DNA of 64,000 nucleotides, taken from NCBI RefSeq assembly GCF_009617995.1, contig NZ_CP044129.1:1-64000 (forward strand), written 5' to 3'. A program made the position numbers and the translations under genes. Below the pieces are notes generated by a model. The model was not told the DNA's origin and searched no databases. It worked only from the letters and a program-made list of their open reading frames with translations. This document shows positions 8,465-16,843 of the stretch, piece after piece. Within the stretch, counting starts at the first letter, position 1; every line of letters starts with the position of its first letter. The stretch is from Halomicrobium sp. LC1Hm (GTDB lineage Archaea; Halobacteriota; Halobacteria; Halobacteriales; Haloarculaceae).

Positions 8465-9097
8465 TTACAGCACGTCCTCGCCTTCCAGTAGATCGGCCAG
8501 TTCGTCCATCGTCTCGACGATCGTATCGCAGGACGGCGCGACGGCCGGCTTCGGGTCGAAGCCGACGGCGAGGCCGGCGACTTCCAGCATCGGGAGGTCG
8601 TTTGCTCCGTCGCCGACGGCGATGGTGTCCGCGCGGTCTTCGCCGACGATGGTCGTCACGATGTCTAGGGCGTCGTCTTTGGTCCCCTCGATGAGCGGCC
8701 CTTCGACCGCGCCGGTGAGTTCGCCGTCGACGATCGGCAGGCGGTTGGCGACGATGGCGTCGACCTCGACCCCCTCGGCTTCGAGTGCAGCTTCGACGCC
8801 GCGCTCGAACCCGCCCGTGAGGATGCAGACGTAGACGCCGGCCTCCCGCAGGGCCTCGATCACGTCGGCCGCGCCCGGACGGAGTTGCACCTGCCCGAAG
8901 GCGTCGTCGGCCTGTCGCTCGCTGAGCCCCTCCAGCAGCGCACACCGCTGGTAGAGGCTCTCGGCGTACTCGATCTCGTCGTTCATCGCCCGCTCGGTGA
9001 TCTCGGCCATGTCCTCGGCCGTGTCGTTCTGGTTGCCAAGCAGGACCGTCATCTCCGAATCGGAGAGCGTGCCGTCGAAGTCGAAGGCGACTAGCAT
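8465..9097 (-). CDS. serB: Phosphoserine phosphatase (HAD family)
   Basis: Last step of serine synthesis: hydrolysis of O-phosphoserine. HAD motif I is DFDGTLSD at residues 5-12, with the nucleophile and acid/base aspartates. The cap region contains the ERQADDAF segment; motif II is the ILTGGF region and motif III/IV is VGDGANDLPML. 210 residues is the normal size for archaeal SerB. The ATG at 9097 puts motif I at the very N-terminus as in the family; a longer frame upstream lacks similarity. It converges on the small HTH protein gene with only one base between stops. Confidence 0.88.
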   Translation of the reverse strand: MLVAFDFDGTLSDSEMTVLLGNQNDTAEDMAEITERAMNDEIEYAESLYQRCALLEGLSERQADDAFGQVQLRPGAADVIEALREAGVYVCILTGGFERGVEAALEAEGVEVDAIVANRLPIVDGELTGAVEGPLIEGTKDDALDIVTTIVGEDRADTIAVGDGANDLPMLEVAGLAVGFDPKPAVAPSCDTIVETMDELADLLEGEDVL

Positions 9098-9204
9098 TGC
9101 TCCGTTGTTCTGTGCGAAGGGTTTCAAAGGGTCTGGTTTCCGGTCGCAGAGATTGACCAACAGGATCGGTCGGAGAACGCCAGTGTTGGTTAAGCGGGCG
9201 GGGA

Positions 9205-9612
9205 TCAGTATGGATCGTATTCGACAACGTCGATCACGTCACGGACGGAGTCCTTCCAGAAGTGGTTCTCGGCTGTGGCGAACCGACCACCGTGCTCGCG
9301 AGCGGACGCCGCGATGAGGGTGTCGGGATGGTCCGCGGGAACGCCGCGATCCAGCAGTTGCTCCTGCAGATCCGCGGCTTCCATGGCGGTCTGATTGGTC
9401 ACTGGGAGGACGTCCATCGACGCCGTGACCGCGTCCCGAATCGTCGCCACGTCGCCGTCGATGTAGCCGTGGACGCTACCCATATACGCCTCGTACAGGC
9501 CGATCCCCGACACTGCCCAGGGTTCCGCCTCGAACTCCTGGAGAAAGCTCCGCGCCGCCTGTTTCCCGTCGAGGTAGTCACTCAGGAGGTTGTTGTCGAG
9601 GACGAGCATCAC
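9205..9612 (-). CDS. VapC-like PIN-domain ribonuclease toxin
   Basis: 135-residue PIN-domain protein. The first acidic residue sits in LVLDNNLLSDYL, a second conserved acid in the GLYEAYMGSV region, and further acids in DRGVPADHPDTLIAASA, the usual PIN active-site layout. VapC toxins cleave tRNA or rRNA when the partner antitoxin is lost. The start overlaps the stop of the upstream small gene by four bases (ATGA), the normal antitoxin-toxin arrangement. Confidence 0.82.
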   Translation of the reverse strand: MMLVLDNNLLSDYLDGKQAARSFLQEFEAEPWAVSGIGLYEAYMGSVHGYIDGDVATIRDAVTASMDVLPVTNQTAMEAADLQEQLLDRGVPADHPDTLIAASAREHGGRFATAENHFWKDSVRDVIDVVEYDPY

Positions 9613-9836
9613 GAATCCTCGCCGATATCGTCGTCGATGCCGTCTCGCATCTGTGAGCGGAGGCGCTTCATGCTGTCTCTCGTGTCGGAGGGTGAATCAG
9701 ACAGCGCCCCGAACCCGGCCCACTTGTCGTCTTCCGTCAGTCGCATGATCACGTCCTCGAAGCTCTCGTCCTCTCGTTTCAGGAGTGCGAGCCGTTCTTT
9801 GGCCTCCTCGGAGAGACGAATTGTCGTCCCGCCCAT
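9609..9836 (-). CDS. VapB-like antitoxin
   Basis: 75-residue acidic protein beginning MGGTTIRLSEEAKERLALLK, a ribbon-helix-helix type N-terminus of the short haloarchaeal antitoxins paired with PIN toxins. The C-terminal half is charged and probably wraps the toxin. The ATG at 9836 is chosen because the strand TTIRLS then lies at the N-terminus. A TATA-like TATATGTATAC at 9844-9854 overlaps this region, so the operator is likely just there (inference: autoregulation). Confidence 0.75.
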   Translation of the reverse strand: MGGTTIRLSEEAKERLALLKREDESFEDVIMRLTEDDKWAGFGALSDSPSDTRDSMKRLRSQMRDGIDDDIGEDS

Positions 9837-9909
9837 GGATGCGTATATGTATACAAAAACGCCGTCGCTCTGTTCGGACACCCGGTCATTCAGCCCCCTC
9901 GATAGTCGC

Positions 9910-12108
9910 TCAGGGCGTCGGCGGCGGGCCGTCGTAGCCGTCTACGTCCTGGTAGAAGTTCAGCATCGCGAACTTGAGCTTCTCGGGGTCGATGTCGATC
10001 ATCTCGGCCCGTTCCTCGGGCGGGAAGGTCCCCCGCACCGCGTAGTCGTGCATCTCCATCTCGGCGGCCTCCGTGTAGCGTCGGTCGAGCAAGATTCGGA
10101 CGCCGAAGTCGTCGGGCGAGCGAACGACGCGGCCAAGCGCCTGTCGGGTCTTGCGGATCGTCGGGATCTCGACGGCGTAGCGCCACCCGGCCTCCTCGTC
10201 GCCGCCGAAGCTCGTCGCGTAGGCGTTCTGGACGGCGTCCATCCGGTCGTCGAGGTGGGGGTAGGGGACGCCGACCACGACGACGGTGCGGGCGTCGTCG
10301 CCGTCGTAGCTCACGCCCTCGCCCAGCGTTCCCCACAGCGAGGTACAGAGCAGCGCGTCGTCGCGGTCGACGAACGAGTCCCTGAGGTCTCGGGCCTGTG
10401 TCCCCGGTTCGTCGAGGTACTGCTGCCCGTCGACGTCGACTCGCTCGTGGTACCGTTCGGCCTCGGCGTAGCTCGGGAAGAAGGCCAGCGTGTTCCCGGG
10501 CGTCATCTGGGCGGCGTCTTCCAGCACGCCAGCGACGGCGTCCTGGGTCGCGGGGTCGTCGCGCTCGCTGGCGAACAGCGCGGGGCCGTCGACGGCGTAG
10601 GTCCGTCGGCGCTCCTCTGGAAACTGCTCGCCGTAAGCCATCGTCTCCGGGTCGGTCAGCCCGAGCACGTCCTGGGTCACGTCGAAGGGTCGCAAGGTCG
10701 CGCTCATCAGCACCGACGCGTGCAGATCCGAGAAGAGGTCCCCGGTCACGTTCGAGGGGATGCAGGTGTACAGCTCCGCCCGGCCGTAGATGTCGCCGCT
10801 CTCTTCCCGGCGTCGGACACTCACCACGGGGTACTGTCCGAGGTCGTCGCTCTCTTCGAGCCACGCCGAGAGGAACTGGGCCGCCTGCAGGGTCTGGCAC
10901 TCCTTGCGCGTATCGAGGTCGCCCTCCTTGAACGCCTCCTCGTACTGCTGGTCGAGTTCGCGCCCAAGATCGAGCGCCTGATCCAGTTCCTCGTGGAACC
11001 CCGGACCGCTGTACTCCTGGAGGAAGGCCAGCGTGAGGTCGTCTCGGCGGTCGTCGTTGGCGATCGAGAGGTCGTGCCAGTGGTCCTCGACCTGCTCGCG
11101 CTCCCCGAACCCGAAGGCGTCGTCGTAGGTCGTCCGCAGCGCCCGCAGGAACGTCGAGAGCACGTTGTGGGCGTTCTCGCTCCGGCTATCGTCGCTCTCG
11201 GCCAGTTCGTCGATCGCGCTCTCGACGGTCGTCTCGGTGAGGGTCCGACGGGCGTGGTCGCGGGCGGCGTTCTCGACGTTGTGGGCCTCGTCGAAGACGG
11301 CGACCACGTCTTCCGGGTCCCGACCGAGCCACCGAAAGAACTGCTCGCGGATCATCGGATCGAGCAGGTGGTGGTAGTTACAGACGACCAGATCGACGCC
11401 TTCGATGCCCTCCTTGAGCAGTTCGTAGCCACAGAGCCCGCGGTCGTGGGCGTACTCGTACACGTCGTCGGGCGTGCGAACGTCCTCGTACAGCCAGGCG
11501 TAGAACTCGGTCGTGTCGACGGTGAGATTCCGGTAGTAGTGATCGCAGATCGTCGCGTCGGTCTGTAGCTCTTCGAGTTCGTCCTCGACCGCCTGGAGCT
11601 CGTCCATGACGGCGTTGCGGGCCTCCAGCGCGTTCTCCTGACTGTCGTCGCTCAGAGCGTCGCCGTCGGCAGTAGCCTGGTCGAGTAGCTCGCTCTCCTG
11701 GCGTTCCAGCTCGGCTCGCTCCTGTTCTTTGTCGACCAGGTCTCGTGTGGTGTCCCGCAGCGCCTGACACTCCTCGTAGTCGACGTCGATGTGACACATC
11801 GACCCCTTGCCCCGGAAGACGACCGCGCGGATCGACTCCTGGGCGGTGATCGCGCGGGCGTCTGCGACGAACTGACGCATCTGCTGGTGGACGTTGGTCG
11901 TGATGACGACGGTCTTGTCTGCCTGCCGGGCGTACTCCAGTGCCGGCACGAGCGAGGCCAGCGTCTTGCCGGTCCCGCAGGCCCCCTCGAAGAGCACGTC
12001 ACGACCGTCGGTCAGCGCGTCGTAGATGCCGCCCATCGCCTCGTGCTGGTGGTCGTAGGGCTCGTCGTAGGGGAAAAATCGCAGGTAGTCGTCGTCGGTC
12101 GTCGCCAC
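9910..12108 (-). CDS. XPD/Rad3-type (DinG-like) ATP-dependent DNA helicase
   Basis: SF2 helicase of the XPD family, 5'-3' unwinding in DNA repair. Walker A GACGTGKT is at residues 42-49 and the DEAH box is VFDEAHNVEN. Four cysteines between them (SMCHID, EECQ, TICDHY, GLCGYE) form the iron-sulfur cluster site. C-terminal motifs include TLRPFDV, LWGTLGEGV and the motif VI region RKTRQALGRVVRS. I prefer the GTG at 12108, which begins the conserved TTDDDYLRFFP and has a T-rich promoter element about 30 bases upstream; the ATG at 12135 would add nine residues. Confidence 0.9.
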   Translation of the reverse strand: MATTDDDYLRFFPYDEPYDHQHEAMGGIYDALTDGRDVLFEGACGTGKTLASLVPALEYARQADKTVVITTNVHQQMRQFVADARAITAQESIRAVVFRGKGSMCHIDVDYEECQALRDTTRDLVDKEQERAELERQESELLDQATADGDALSDDSQENALEARNAVMDELQAVEDELEELQTDATICDHYYRNLTVDTTEFYAWLYEDVRTPDDVYEYAHDRGLCGYELLKEGIEGVDLVVCNYHHLLDPMIREQFFRWLGRDPEDVVAVFDEAHNVENAARDHARRTLTETTVESAIDELAESDDSRSENAHNVLSTFLRALRTTYDDAFGFGEREQVEDHWHDLSIANDDRRDDLTLAFLQEYSGPGFHEELDQALDLGRELDQQYEEAFKEGDLDTRKECQTLQAAQFLSAWLEESDDLGQYPVVSVRRREESGDIYGRAELYTCIPSNVTGDLFSDLHASVLMSATLRPFDVTQDVLGLTDPETMAYGEQFPEERRRTYAVDGPALFASERDDPATQDAVAGVLEDAAQMTPGNTLAFFPSYAEAERYHERVDVDGQQYLDEPGTQARDLRDSFVDRDDALLCTSLWGTLGEGVSYDGDDARTVVVVGVPYPHLDDRMDAVQNAYATSFGGDEEAGWRYAVEIPTIRKTRQALGRVVRSPDDFGVRILLDRRYTEAAEMEMHDYAVRGTFPPEERAEMIDIDPEKLKFAMLNFYQDVDGYDGPPPTP

Positions 12109-12257
12109 GTCACACTCTTGGCCGCTATTGGGCAAAAGGGTTCGGCCCTAGTAACGGATCGTGCTTCGTTTGACGCAGTGTGCTCGCTGGCGAAGGCCGT
12201 GACAGATTAGCAGTTGGTGATTGAAAGTATTTACCGCTCGCCCATCTTCGATAGTCG

Positions 12258-12572
12258 CTACAATGCAGCAGTGTCTCTGGATGATCGTTTGATTGTCCAC
12301 AGAGTATAGCCAAATCCCGCAACAACAACGGAAAGGAGCAGGTAGGTGAACTGTCCACTCATCATTGCACCGGTAATGAGTGAGCCGAGTACCAACAAAA
12401 CAACAGTATGCTCATAGTTACTGCTCCGAAGCGAAACCGACATTGAGAGGATCCAGGCTGCAAGTACGAAGCCCGGTATGAGGCTCCCCTCTATGATTAG
12501 AAGGTATCCAAAGACGACTGCAGCTATTCCTGCTCCAATCACGTCTAGCGGTTCTATTTTTCGAATATTCAT
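12258..12572 (-). CDS. Small multi-span membrane protein, unknown function
   Basis: Hypothetical protein of about 104 residues from the ATG at 12572, with four hydrophobic segments: IGAGIAAVVFGYLLIIEG, IPGFVLAAWILSM, HTVVLLVLGSLITGAMM and TYLLLSVVVAGFGYTLW. No family recognised. Its GC content is markedly lower than flanking genes, suggesting acquired DNA. The frame extends to 12653 but the upstream part is not membrane-like. It stands alone between the helicase gene and an 80-bp palindromic repeat. Confidence 0.5.
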   Translation of the reverse strand: MNIRKIEPLDVIGAGIAAVVFGYLLIIEGSLIPGFVLAAWILSMSVSLRSSNYEHTVVLLVLGSLITGAMMSGQFTYLLLSVVVAGFGYTLWTIKRSSRDTAAL

Positions 12573-12712
12573 ATGGTTTATATGAATGTTCACGTACATC
12601 AATCCTGCGGCAATAGACAAAGTGCTGTTCAGATAAGAGGCCGAGCAATCCACTTTCGAGGCCTTCTCACCGAGGAATGAAGCCGCGCCTCCAAACAGTA
12701 CACTCTTACCTC

Positions 12713-12792
12713 ATACTGCCGGCTGTAACTTCGTGAATATCTCCGCCACCCCGGGGTGGCGAAATCATTCACAGATTTACAGCCGGTAGTAT
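12713..12792. repeat. 80-bp palindromic element, copy A
   Basis: Bounded by 16-17 base terminal inverted repeats (ATACTRCCGGCTGTAA). Inside is a second inverted repeat (TTCGTGAAT / ATTCACAGA) and a perfect central palindrome CGCCACCCCGGGGTGGCG at 12752-12769. A second copy of equal length is at 53139-53218 and matches at most positions, with several differences being paired or near-paired across the stem. The last base overlaps the stop codon of the cation transporter gene, so it may form an RNA hairpin at that gene's 3' end. It could be a MITE or a structured terminator. Confidence 0.75.
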
Positions 12793-13763
12793 CAACTCTC
12801 CGGTTCGATGTAGATCCGCTGGATCCCCTCGTCGACCGCTCTGAGATCTTCCTGTAGTATGGTGATATGCTCGTGGATCTCGTCGGTCGATAGGCCGTCT
12901 TCGAACGCCACGTCAGCGGTCAGCAGCACGTTCCGGGGACCGAAGTAGACGGTCCGGAAGTCCCTGATCTCCTCGACGCTTGCGTGGTCGGTGATGATCG
13001 AGCGCAACGCTGCTTCCTCGTCGGGCTGGAGGCTCTCGCCCAGCAGGAGCCGCTTGTTCTCCCAGGCCAGCGCCAGCGCGAAGCCCATCAGCATGATCCC
13101 GATCAGGAGTGCGGAAATCTGGTCGAACACGGCGTTGCCGGTCGCCTGTTCGAGCGTGATCCCGACCAGTGCGATGACGATGCCAGCCAGTGCGATGGTG
13201 TCTTCGGTCAGGGCCGTCAGCGTCGTCACGTCACTGGTCTTGCGGAACGCCTCCTTGTAGCCCGCCCAGTCGTTGGCCTGCATCTGGCGCTGCATCTCCG
13301 CACGGGCTTTGTACAGCGCCCACGTCTCGAAGACGAATGCCCCGATCAGGACCGTGTAGTTGACCCAGACCGGTTCGAGCCACGCCGGCGGCGTGTAGGT
13401 GAAAAAGAGCAGGTCGACTGCCTCACCGGCGTGGCCGCCACCACCGTGGCCGCCGCCCGTGAGCTGCTTCCAGCCGTGCTTTGCACTCTCCCAGCCGGCG
13501 ATCCCGAAGAGCAACACCGAGACGAGGAAGCTGTAGAAGAACTGTGACTTGCCGTAGCCGAACGGGTGCTGTTGATCCCGACTGCGCTCGCTAAAGCGGA
13601 TTCCGATCAACAAGAACACCTGATTGCCGGTGTCGGAGATGCTGTGGTACGTCTCGGACAGCATCGCAGCGCTCCCGGTCAGGAGGAACCCGAAGAATTT
13701 CAGAATCGCGATGGCACCGTTTGCGACCAGGGCGGCGAGGACGACCGATCTACTTCCAGCCAT
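12792..13763 (-). CDS. Cation diffusion facilitator (CDF) transporter
   Basis: Membrane antiporter exporting divalent metal ions such as zinc, iron or manganese. Five to six hydrophobic segments are visible. The first metal-site motif is SETYHSISDTGNQ in helix 2, and the loop holding GGGHGGGGHAGEAVD is a histidine-glycine-rich segment likely to bind metal. The C-terminal cytoplasmic ferredoxin-like domain (LRSIITDHASVEEIRDFRTV) is complete. About 323 residues from the ATG at 13763. A TATA-like AATACTTA lies 30 bases upstream, which argues against the TTG at 13787. Confidence 0.88.
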   Translation of the reverse strand: MAGSRSVVLAALVANGAIAILKFFGFLLTGSAAMLSETYHSISDTGNQVFLLIGIRFSERSRDQQHPFGYGKSQFFYSFLVSVLLFGIAGWESAKHGWKQLTGGGHGGGGHAGEAVDLLFFTYTPPAWLEPVWVNYTVLIGAFVFETWALYKARAEMQRQMQANDWAGYKEAFRKTSDVTTLTALTEDTIALAGIVIALVGITLEQATGNAVFDQISALLIGIMLMGFALALAWENKRLLLGESLQPDEEAALRSIITDHASVEEIRDFRTVYFGPRNVLLTADVAFEDGLSTDEIHEHITILQEDLRAVDEGIQRIYIEPES

Positions 13764-13815
13764 TGCTTGGGACTCATCTGGTCCCAACTAAGTATTTCTG
13801 GATCCACACGCAACT

Positions 13816-14319
13816 ATGCTGACGATCATCTCCGACACGCACGGCACTGACGGGCATCGACTGACCGGTCGCACACTCGACGCCGTCCGCGAGGCCGAGG
13901 TCGTGCTTCATGCGGGCGATTTCACGACCGAAGCGGTGTACGACGCCATCACAGCCCAGGCGACCGAACTGGTCGCCGTCGCGGGCAACAACGAGGAGCC
14001 AGCGCTTCGGGACCGACTTCCCAGTACCGCGACCGTCGAGTGGCACGGGCTTCGCTTCGTCGTCGTCCACGGACACGAGCACAGCGAGACGGCGCTGTCG
14101 CTGCTCGCTCGGCAGGAGGCTGCCGACGTGGTAGTGGTCGGCCACTCACACCGGCCAGAACTGTCGCGTTCGTTCGGGTCGCTGTTGATCAATCCCGGTA
14201 GCTACGCCGATCCGCGCCGGTATCGGCCCGCACACGCCGAACTCGTTGACGCTGGTGGAGAGCTGCGAGCGACGTTGTACGAGCCCGACGGAACAGTGAT
14301 AACGGAGGTGTGCCAGTGA
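13816..14319 (+). CDS. YfcE/MJ0936-type metallophosphoesterase
   Basis: 167-residue single-domain metal-dependent phosphodiesterase. All family motifs are present: ISDTHGT (metal ligands), VLHAGDF, AVAGNNEE, VVHGHEH and VVGHSHRPEL. Such proteins hydrolyse phosphodiesters with Mn or Ni in vitro; the cellular substrate is generally unknown. Promoters of this gene and the divergent cation transporter share the 50-base gap. The ATG at 13816 starts directly in the first beta-strand, as usual for the family. Confidence 0.9.
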   Translation: MLTIISDTHGTDGHRLTGRTLDAVREAEVVLHAGDFTTEAVYDAITAQATELVAVAGNNEEPALRDRLPSTATVEWHGLRFVVVHGHEHSETALSLLARQEAADVVVVGHSHRPELSRSFGSLLINPGSYADPRRYRPAHAELVDAGGELRATLYEPDGTVITEVCQ

Positions 14320-14471
14320 TGGGGGGCAGCGTCGACGGAATCGTGTGCCAGCCTGGTCATGGTCTGTCCGATGGGTCGACGCACACGTTAGTACACACCA
14401 GGGGTAAAAAGAGACGACGGTAAGACAAAGAGCCGTTTGACAGATCCACGCAGGTGGGTCAAGCGATCGTT

Positions 14472-15146
14472 TTACCGATCAACGTGCCAGACTGCGAACA
14501 CTGCGGCGAGGACGACACAGCCGCCCGCGAAAAACGCTGCCCCGGGTGGAACGGCGTTCACAGCCGCCTGCGAACCACTTTGTGCGATGGTCCCGCCGTC
14601 GGCTGCGACCTGTCCCGCGCTCTCTGTCACGCTCCCGGCAGAACCAGACGGCAGATAGCTGCTCCCCGGCTGTCCCGTGCCGGCACTCCCCTCCTGGACG
14701 CCGCTTCCCAGCAGCGATCGACCCAGCAGCTCCTGGACGAACAGGCTGAGGACCCCCACGACGGCGACCCCGCCGAGCAGACTCGTCACGGCGCTGCGCA
14801 GTCCCGAGGTCTCCTGTTCGTCGCCCGCACAGATGACCAGCGGCTGGTCTGCGGGCGCGTACACGTCCATCTCTCGTCCCTTCTCGGAGTAGGCGGTGTC
14901 GGCGACCTTCACTGCGCCGGCCGTTTCGAGCTTCTCCAGGTGGTACTGGGCGTTCTGGAGGGAAGTGTCGACGCGGTCGGCGAGTTCGCCAGGCGGGGCC
15001 GGCTCCTCGTGTAGCTCCGCGAGCAACTTCCGGGCGGTCGCCGCCGACAACGCCGAGAGCACGTCGTCGGCGTCATCACTGTCGACCGAGATCACCCGAG
15101 GGTCCGCGTCGGTGACTGCGGGGTCTTTCGAGGGGAGCAGTGACAT
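14472..15146 (-). CDS. ArsR-like winged HTH regulator with two membrane helices
   Basis: 224-residue protein. Residues about 30-110 are a winged helix of the HTH_20/ArsR type: LSALSAATARKLLAELHEE, then ELADRVDTSLQNAQYHLEKLE as recognition helix, then the wing. Two transmembrane segments follow (SLLGGVAVVGVLSLFVQELL, and near the C-terminus AAFFAGGCVVLAAVFAVW), separated by a Gly/Ser-rich exposed segment. The arrangement fits haloarchaeal membrane-bound transcription regulators; target unknown. ATG at 15146; the longer frame to 15194 lacks homology-like content. Confidence 0.75.
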   Translation of the reverse strand: MSLLPSKDPAVTDADPRVISVDSDDADDVLSALSAATARKLLAELHEEPAPPGELADRVDTSLQNAQYHLEKLETAGAVKVADTAYSEKGREMDVYAPADQPLVICAGDEQETSGLRSAVTSLLGGVAVVGVLSLFVQELLGRSLLGSGVQEGSAGTGQPGSSYLPSGSAGSVTESAGQVAADGGTIAQSGSQAAVNAVPPGAAFFAGGCVVLAAVFAVWHVDR

Positions 15147-15285
15147 GCATTCTGGGTACGTACTACGACCGTATGAGTCTTTACCATACATCAAAGAGCT
15201 ATTTTACAGACGCGAAAACCGGTCGAGCCGCCCGATTTCCGGACGTGCCGAAACGACTTTGTTCGGCCGGCTACAACGGCCGGCC

Positions 15286-15411
15286 ATGCCCGGTTGGGAA
15301 GTGTACGCGATACTGGCGGTCCTGCTCTTGTTGATCTTTTTCCTCTACCTGATGGTTCGCCGAACGGTGACGGGGTTCAAAGAGGGGATCAAAGAGAGCC
15401 AGCGCAAGTAG
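15286..15411 (+). CDS. 41-residue single-span membrane protein
   Basis: Short protein with one transmembrane helix (VYAILAVLLLLIFFLYLMV) and a basic tail ending KESQRK. A small conserved haloarchaeal membrane protein of this shape is often found; function unknown. It is preceded by a GGCCGGC palindrome at the start codon and lies 38 bases before the aminopeptidase gene in the same direction, so they may share a transcript. Confidence 0.6.
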   Translation: MPGWEVYAILAVLLLLIFFLYLMVRRTVTGFKEGIKESQRK

Positions 15412-15449
15412 ACGAAAGTTGTTAGTTCACGCACTCGGTGGCTGTCGAC

Positions 15450-16541
15450 ATGGACCCACGTGTCCGCGAACACGCAGAGATCGTCGCAGACCACTCCGTC
15501 GAGTTGCAGGCCGGTGACGACGTCGTCATCGACGCCCACCCCGACGCGGCGGACCTCGTGACGGCACTCCACGAGGTGATCGCCGACCGCGGCGCGAACC
15601 CACTCACCGTCCAGGACCGCCTCGGTGCCCGCTTCCGACGCGCGTACCTCCGCAACCACGACGGCGACTTCGAGACGCCGGCACACGTCCAGGCGCTGTA
15701 CGACGAGATGGACGTGTACATCGCCATCCGCGGCGGCGGCAACGCCACCGAGACCAGCGACGTCGACCCCGAGACGACCGCCGCCTACCAGCAGGCCCAG
15801 CAACCCCTGCTCGACGAACGCCTCTCGAAGCGCTGGTGTCTCACCCAGTACCCCGCACAGACCAACGCCCAGCTGGCCCAGCTCAGCACGGCGGGCTACG
15901 AGAACTTCGTCTGGGACGCAGTCAACAAAGACTGGGACGCCGTCCGCGAACACCAGTCCCAGATGGTCGAGATCCTCGACCCCGCCGACGAGGTCCGGAT
16001 CGTCTCGGGCGACACCACCGACGTGACGATGAGCGTCGCCGGCAACCCGACGATCAACGACTACGGCGAGCGAAACCTCCCCGGCGGCGAGGTCTTCACC
16101 GCCCCGGTCGCCGACAGCGTCGAGGGCGAAGTCCTGTTCGACAAGCCCCTGTACCACCAGGGCCGGGAAGTGACGGACGCCTTCCTCGAATTCGAGGACG
16201 GCCGCGTCGTCGACCACAGCGCGTCGAAAAACGAGAGCGTGCTGACCGAGGTCCTCGACACCGACGAGGGCGCACGCCGACTGGGCGAACTCGGTATCGG
16301 GATGAACCGCGACATCGACCAGTTCACCTACAACATGCTGTTCGACGAGAAGATGGGCGATACCGTACACATGGCCGTCGGCCGCGCCTACGACGACACC
16401 GTCGGCGAGGACAACGAACAGAACCAGAGCGCCGTCCACGTCGACATGATCGTGGATATGTCGGAAGACTCGTACATCGAGGTGGACGGTGAGCGCGTCC
16501 AGGAAGATGGGACGTTCGTGTTCGAGGACAGCGAGATCTGA
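15450..16541 (+). CDS. M29-family aminopeptidase (AmpS/PepS-like)
   Basis: Metallo-aminopeptidase of family M29 (thermophilic aminopeptidase T type), acting on short peptides in the cytoplasm. The N-terminal half shows EIVADHSVELQAGDDVVIDA. The metal-binding C-terminal half has ERNLPGGEVFTAPV, FDKPLYHQGREV, ELGIGMN, EKMGDTVHMAVG and the final SAVHVDMIVDM. 363 residues from the ATG at 15450, which matches the usual MDPRVREHAE start; a GTG at 15438 is possible. The region before the integrated element ends with this gene. Confidence 0.9.
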   Translation: MDPRVREHAEIVADHSVELQAGDDVVIDAHPDAADLVTALHEVIADRGANPLTVQDRLGARFRRAYLRNHDGDFETPAHVQALYDEMDVYIAIRGGGNATETSDVDPETTAAYQQAQQPLLDERLSKRWCLTQYPAQTNAQLAQLSTAGYENFVWDAVNKDWDAVREHQSQMVEILDPADEVRIVSGDTTDVTMSVAGNPTINDYGERNLPGGEVFTAPVADSVEGEVLFDKPLYHQGREVTDAFLEFEDGRVVDHSASKNESVLTEVLDTDEGARRLGELGIGMNRDIDQFTYNMLFDEKMGDTVHMAVGRAYDDTVGEDNEQNQSAVHVDMIVDMSEDSYIEVDGERVQEDGTFVFEDSEI

Positions 16542-16661
16542 GTGATAGCGAGGTTGCTTGCGACCTCGAATTGTCGAACGGTAGACCCGCGAGCCAGCGA
16601 CCGTCTCGAATCGGCAGTGGGTGTGTCGCGACCCGTGGGGACGGGCTCTAAAAGTGAGCAT

Positions 16662-16780
16662 CCGCCGAGCGAAGCGAGGCGGTTCGCTCCGAGCGCGCCG
16701 CAGGCGCGACTCGGAGAGTCTTTTTCATCGACGTTTTTCAAGGAGTGGTGCGCGGAGCGCACCCGACGCCGAAAAAGGTC
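16662..16780. repeat. Hairpin/T-tract intergenic element, copy 1
   Basis: A series of compact hairpins: CCGCC-11 nt-GGCGG at 16662-16682, CTCCGAG...CTCGGAG at 16687-16716 followed by TTTTT, a second T tract at 16733-16738, GGTGCGC-gga-GCGCACC at 16747-16763, and a CCGAAAAAGGT box. The same order (hairpin, T5, TTTTT, hairpin, CGGAAAAAGGT) recurs at 41648-41777, so this is a repeat family rather than chance. It ends where the partial tRNA sequence begins. Confidence 0.6.
16687..16725 (+). terminator. Hairpin plus T-tract terminator
   Basis: CTCCGAG-CGCGCC stem closing on GGCGCG-CTCGGAG, followed by AGTCTTTTT. It is the first strong terminator-like structure downstream of the aminopeptidase gene, although 145 bases away. 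Confidence 0.5.
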
Positions 16781-16804
16781 GACGGGCACGGTGGGAACCC
16801 ACGT
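16781..16804. other. attL: partial tRNA-Arg 3' end
   Basis: GACGGGCACGGTGGGA matches the tRNA-Arg 3' end exactly for 16 bases and then continues AACCCACG after a five-base gap (TTCGA missing) relative to the tRNA T-arm. This is the remnant expected after site-specific integration, slightly degraded. It lies about 40 bases from the integrase stop codon. Confidence 0.7.
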
Positions 16805-16843
16805 TTCGACAGTTGGCGAGGTTAGTTTTAGCAATCATCGTTA

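Noticed and set aside
9262-11568. Long plus-strand frame of 768 codons
   Set aside because: It is antisense to the XPD-type helicase, whose motifs and start are clear. The translated product is Val/Arg/Gly/Leu-rich without domains, the usual mirror frame in GC-rich DNA.
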